DNA of 7,280 nucleotides from JACCUZ01 sp038246575 (GTDB lineage: Bacteria; Actinomycetota; Actinomycetes; JACCUZ01): contig JBBRVU010000198.1 in NCBI GenBank assembly GCA_038246575.1, positions 1 to 7,280 of the forward strand, read 5' to 3'. The notes beneath the pieces were generated by a model. It ran no database searches. It was not told the origin of the DNA and saw only the letters and a program-made list of their open reading frames with translations. Positions 6,432 through 7,280 of this stretch are shown here, piece after piece. Made by a program: the position numbers and the translations under genes. Position 1 is the first letter of the stretch. Every line of letters begins with the position of its first letter.

Positions 6432-6878
6432 TCACGCAGACTCGCCGCGGCGGCGTGCCTCCGCCTCCAGCCGGGAGATCCGCTGTGGTGACCAGACCGA
6501 GATGTCAGTCTGCGCGGAGTCGCTGCCGGTGTAGAGCAGCGGCTCGCCGGTGAGTCGGGCCAGGGCGTAGACGAAGCAGTCGTCGAAGTTCAGCCGTGCC
6601 GGGTGGCCACTGCCTTTGCCGAAGTCGCGGTAGGCGGCACGGGCGACCACGACATGCTCCGCTGTCACCGCCACGATCTCGAGGCCGACCTCCGACACAA
6701 GGTCGTCGTCACGGTGGCTCTCTACGAGGTCACCGCTGGCATCCATGACGACAGCTGCCTCGAGCCAGTTCGCCGCAGAGACCCGCGGGTGCGACGACTC
6801 GGCAAGGGCGGTGGCGAAGGACCGCGCGTCGGGCTCGTTGCGGAGGATGGCGATGAGCGCCGAGGTGTCAACGATCAC
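6432..6878 (-). CDS. vapC: VapC-like PIN-domain ribonuclease toxin (module 2)
   Basis: This 148-aa protein is a textbook PIN toxin: Asp4 in MIVDTSALIAIL, Glu40 in NWLEAAVVMD, Asp99/Asp100 in NFDDCFVYALA, and Asp120/Asp125 in LLYTGSDSAQTDI. These would bind metal for RNA cleavage. The family usually has GxDFxxTD in the last motif; here Phe is replaced by Ser (GSDSAQTD), a mild oddity. The GTG start at 6878 matches the family start exactly. It overlaps the currently read vapB frame by 11 bp. In the ancestral vapB frame the junction is GTGA (6875-6878), the same as in module 1. The catalytic residues are intact although its antitoxin is frameshifted, so either the toxin is weak, another antitoxin covers it, or the shift is an error. 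Confidence 0.9.
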   Translation of the reverse strand: MIVDTSALIAILRNEPDARSFATALAESSHPRVSAANWLEAAVVMDASGDLVESHRDDDLVSEVGLEIVAVTAEHVVVARAAYRDFGKGSGHPARLNFDDCFVYALARLTGEPLLYTGSDSAQTDISVWSPQRISRLEAEARRRGESA

Positions 6879-7128
6879 GCGCGGAGGCCGCGCTCGTCGT
6901 AGAGTAGGTCAGCGTGCTCGCCGGCGCGCCCTTCGTGGCGCAGGCGGTGGCGGTACTGCGACCGATCGCCAGGATGCGCTCGACCCTGGCGGGGGCGGTG
7001 TCGCGCTGGACGCGTTCCAGGCGTTCCTCGACGGCGCAGCGGATGGCAGCGGTCATGGTCTCTCCGGTCGCTGCGGCGAGCTGCTTGATCAACTCGTGGG
7101 CGCGCTTGTCCTTGATGTTGACACTCAT
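6868..7128 (-). CDS. vapB: VapB-type antitoxin with frameshifted C-terminus (module 2)
   Basis: The N-terminus MSVNIKDKRAHELIKQLA, then TGETMTAAIRCAVEERLERV, is the ribbon-helix-helix-like DNA-binding part of VapB antitoxins that accompany MIVDTSAL-type VapC. After ERILAIGR (residues 51-57) the current frame turns into Ser/Thr/Ala-rich nonsense and ends at TGA 6868. One frame over, the DNA reads QYRHRLRHEGRAGEHADLLY, then DERGLRA and TGA at 6875-6877. That is the conserved acidic toxin-binding tail, and its stop forms GTGA with the vapC start. Restoring one C at CGC(C)AG (near 6957-6960) repairs the gene. ATG 7128 was chosen from the family start; no Shine-Dalgarno is visible, so it may be leaderless. 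DNA binding may survive while toxin neutralisation should be lost. Confidence 0.8.
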   Translation of the reverse strand: MSVNIKDKRAHELIKQLAAATGETMTAAIRCAVEERLERVQRDTAPARVERILAIGRSTATACATKGAPASTLTYSTTSAASARDR

Positions 7129-7201
7129 GCTGGGGAGGTCAGGGGCTCGGCAAAGTCGGCTGACGAGGGCTTGACCTGCAGGTTTGTGGTGCGACACGCG
7201 C

Positions 7202-7228
7202 TGTGACGTGTGTGACGGGTGTGGTCTG
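7202..7228. repeat. Short imperfect 9-bp tandem repeats upstream of vapB2
   Basis: TGTGACGTG, TGTGACGGG and TGTGGTCTG follow each other without gaps, about 75 bp before the vapB start. Repeated half-sites before a TA operon can be antitoxin operators; that is an inference here. A nearby ACACG...CGTGT pairing (around 7193-7212) supports some symmetry. Confidence 0.35.
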
Positions 7229-7280
7229 TGGGGCTTGGATGGCGGCGTCTACTCCTCCATCGAGCCTCAGGACCACACCC
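7217..7280. repeat. Imperfect long inverted repeat at the right edge
   Basis: GGGTGTGGTC (7217-7226) and GACCACACCC (7271-7280) are exact 10-bp reverse complements at the outside of the structure. The inner parts also pair after a few mismatches (GATGG 7238-7242 with CCATC 7257-7261), leaving a 14-base loop. This gives two arms of about 25 bp. It could be a strong hairpin between divergent genes, a transcription terminator for a gene beyond the window, or a small palindromic element. The right arm ends at the window edge and may be longer. Confidence 0.55.

Noticed and set aside
5141..6553. A 470-codon plus-strand open frame opposite the 567-aa gene
   Set aside because: It is a mirror of a high-GC gene: Arg/Gly/Val-rich, no motif, and it runs across the end of that gene and into the vapC2 gene on the other strand. 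The minus-strand reading has sensible protein composition.
6940..6980. Programmed -1 frameshift producing full-length VapB2
   Set aside because: No slippery heptamer or downstream stem is visible at the junction; a plain one-base deletion explains it.
1..7280. CRISPR array, tRNA, rRNA or riboswitch
   Set aside because: No regularly spaced repeats, cloverleaf or conserved RNA motif was seen on either strand.

Overview
This is a GC-rich window, strongly biased to G/C in third codon positions, and its reading frames look actinobacterial (Actinomycetota). That rests on composition, GTG starts and the flavour of the proteins; genus cannot be told. Apart from a transposase tail at the left edge, every convincing gene is on the minus strand. 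The content is accessory: an insertion-sequence end, two type II toxin-antitoxin modules with PIN-domain (VapC) toxins, an unknown paralogous gene pair, a large unknown cytoplasmic protein and several visibly decayed genes.

Region by region: 1-130 is the C-terminal 42 codons of an IS4/IS5-like DDE transposase (plus strand), followed by about 280 bp of apparently non-coding IS margin. 411-1042 is a Phd/YefM-type antitoxin plus VapC toxin, joined by a 4-bp GTGA overlap. 1181-1372 holds a short decayed reading frame with two in-frame TAG codons. 1371-2554 is a GTGA-coupled pair of 197-residue proteins that are diverged copies of one another and of unknown function. 2723-4432 is the wreck of a protein of about 569 residues (double-zinc-ribbon head, one membrane helix, long outer domain), broken by two in-frame TAG codons and two single-base frameshifts that cancel. 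4664-6367 is an intact 567-aa protein of unknown function with a basic N-terminus and a C-terminal part that resembles DUF6398 from memory. 6432-7128 is a second module, VapC with a VapB-type antitoxin. The VapB reading frame has lost its conserved C-terminal toxin-binding tail through a one-base deletion, and the old GTGA junction with vapC is still legible. The right edge holds short tandem 9-mers and a long imperfect inverted repeat.

How the genes might work together: the toxins would be ribonucleases held by their antitoxins, and two such modules beside an IS are typical of mobile or island DNA. No link between the TA modules and the unknown genes can be shown from sequence. The most useful observations are the selective decay (zinc-ribbon gene, 1181-1372 fragment, vapB2 tail) next to intact genes, the tandem duplicate pair, and an apparently unpaired VapC. 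I see no convincing complete new system; the best candidates for something undescribed are the 197-aa pair and the 567-aa protein.
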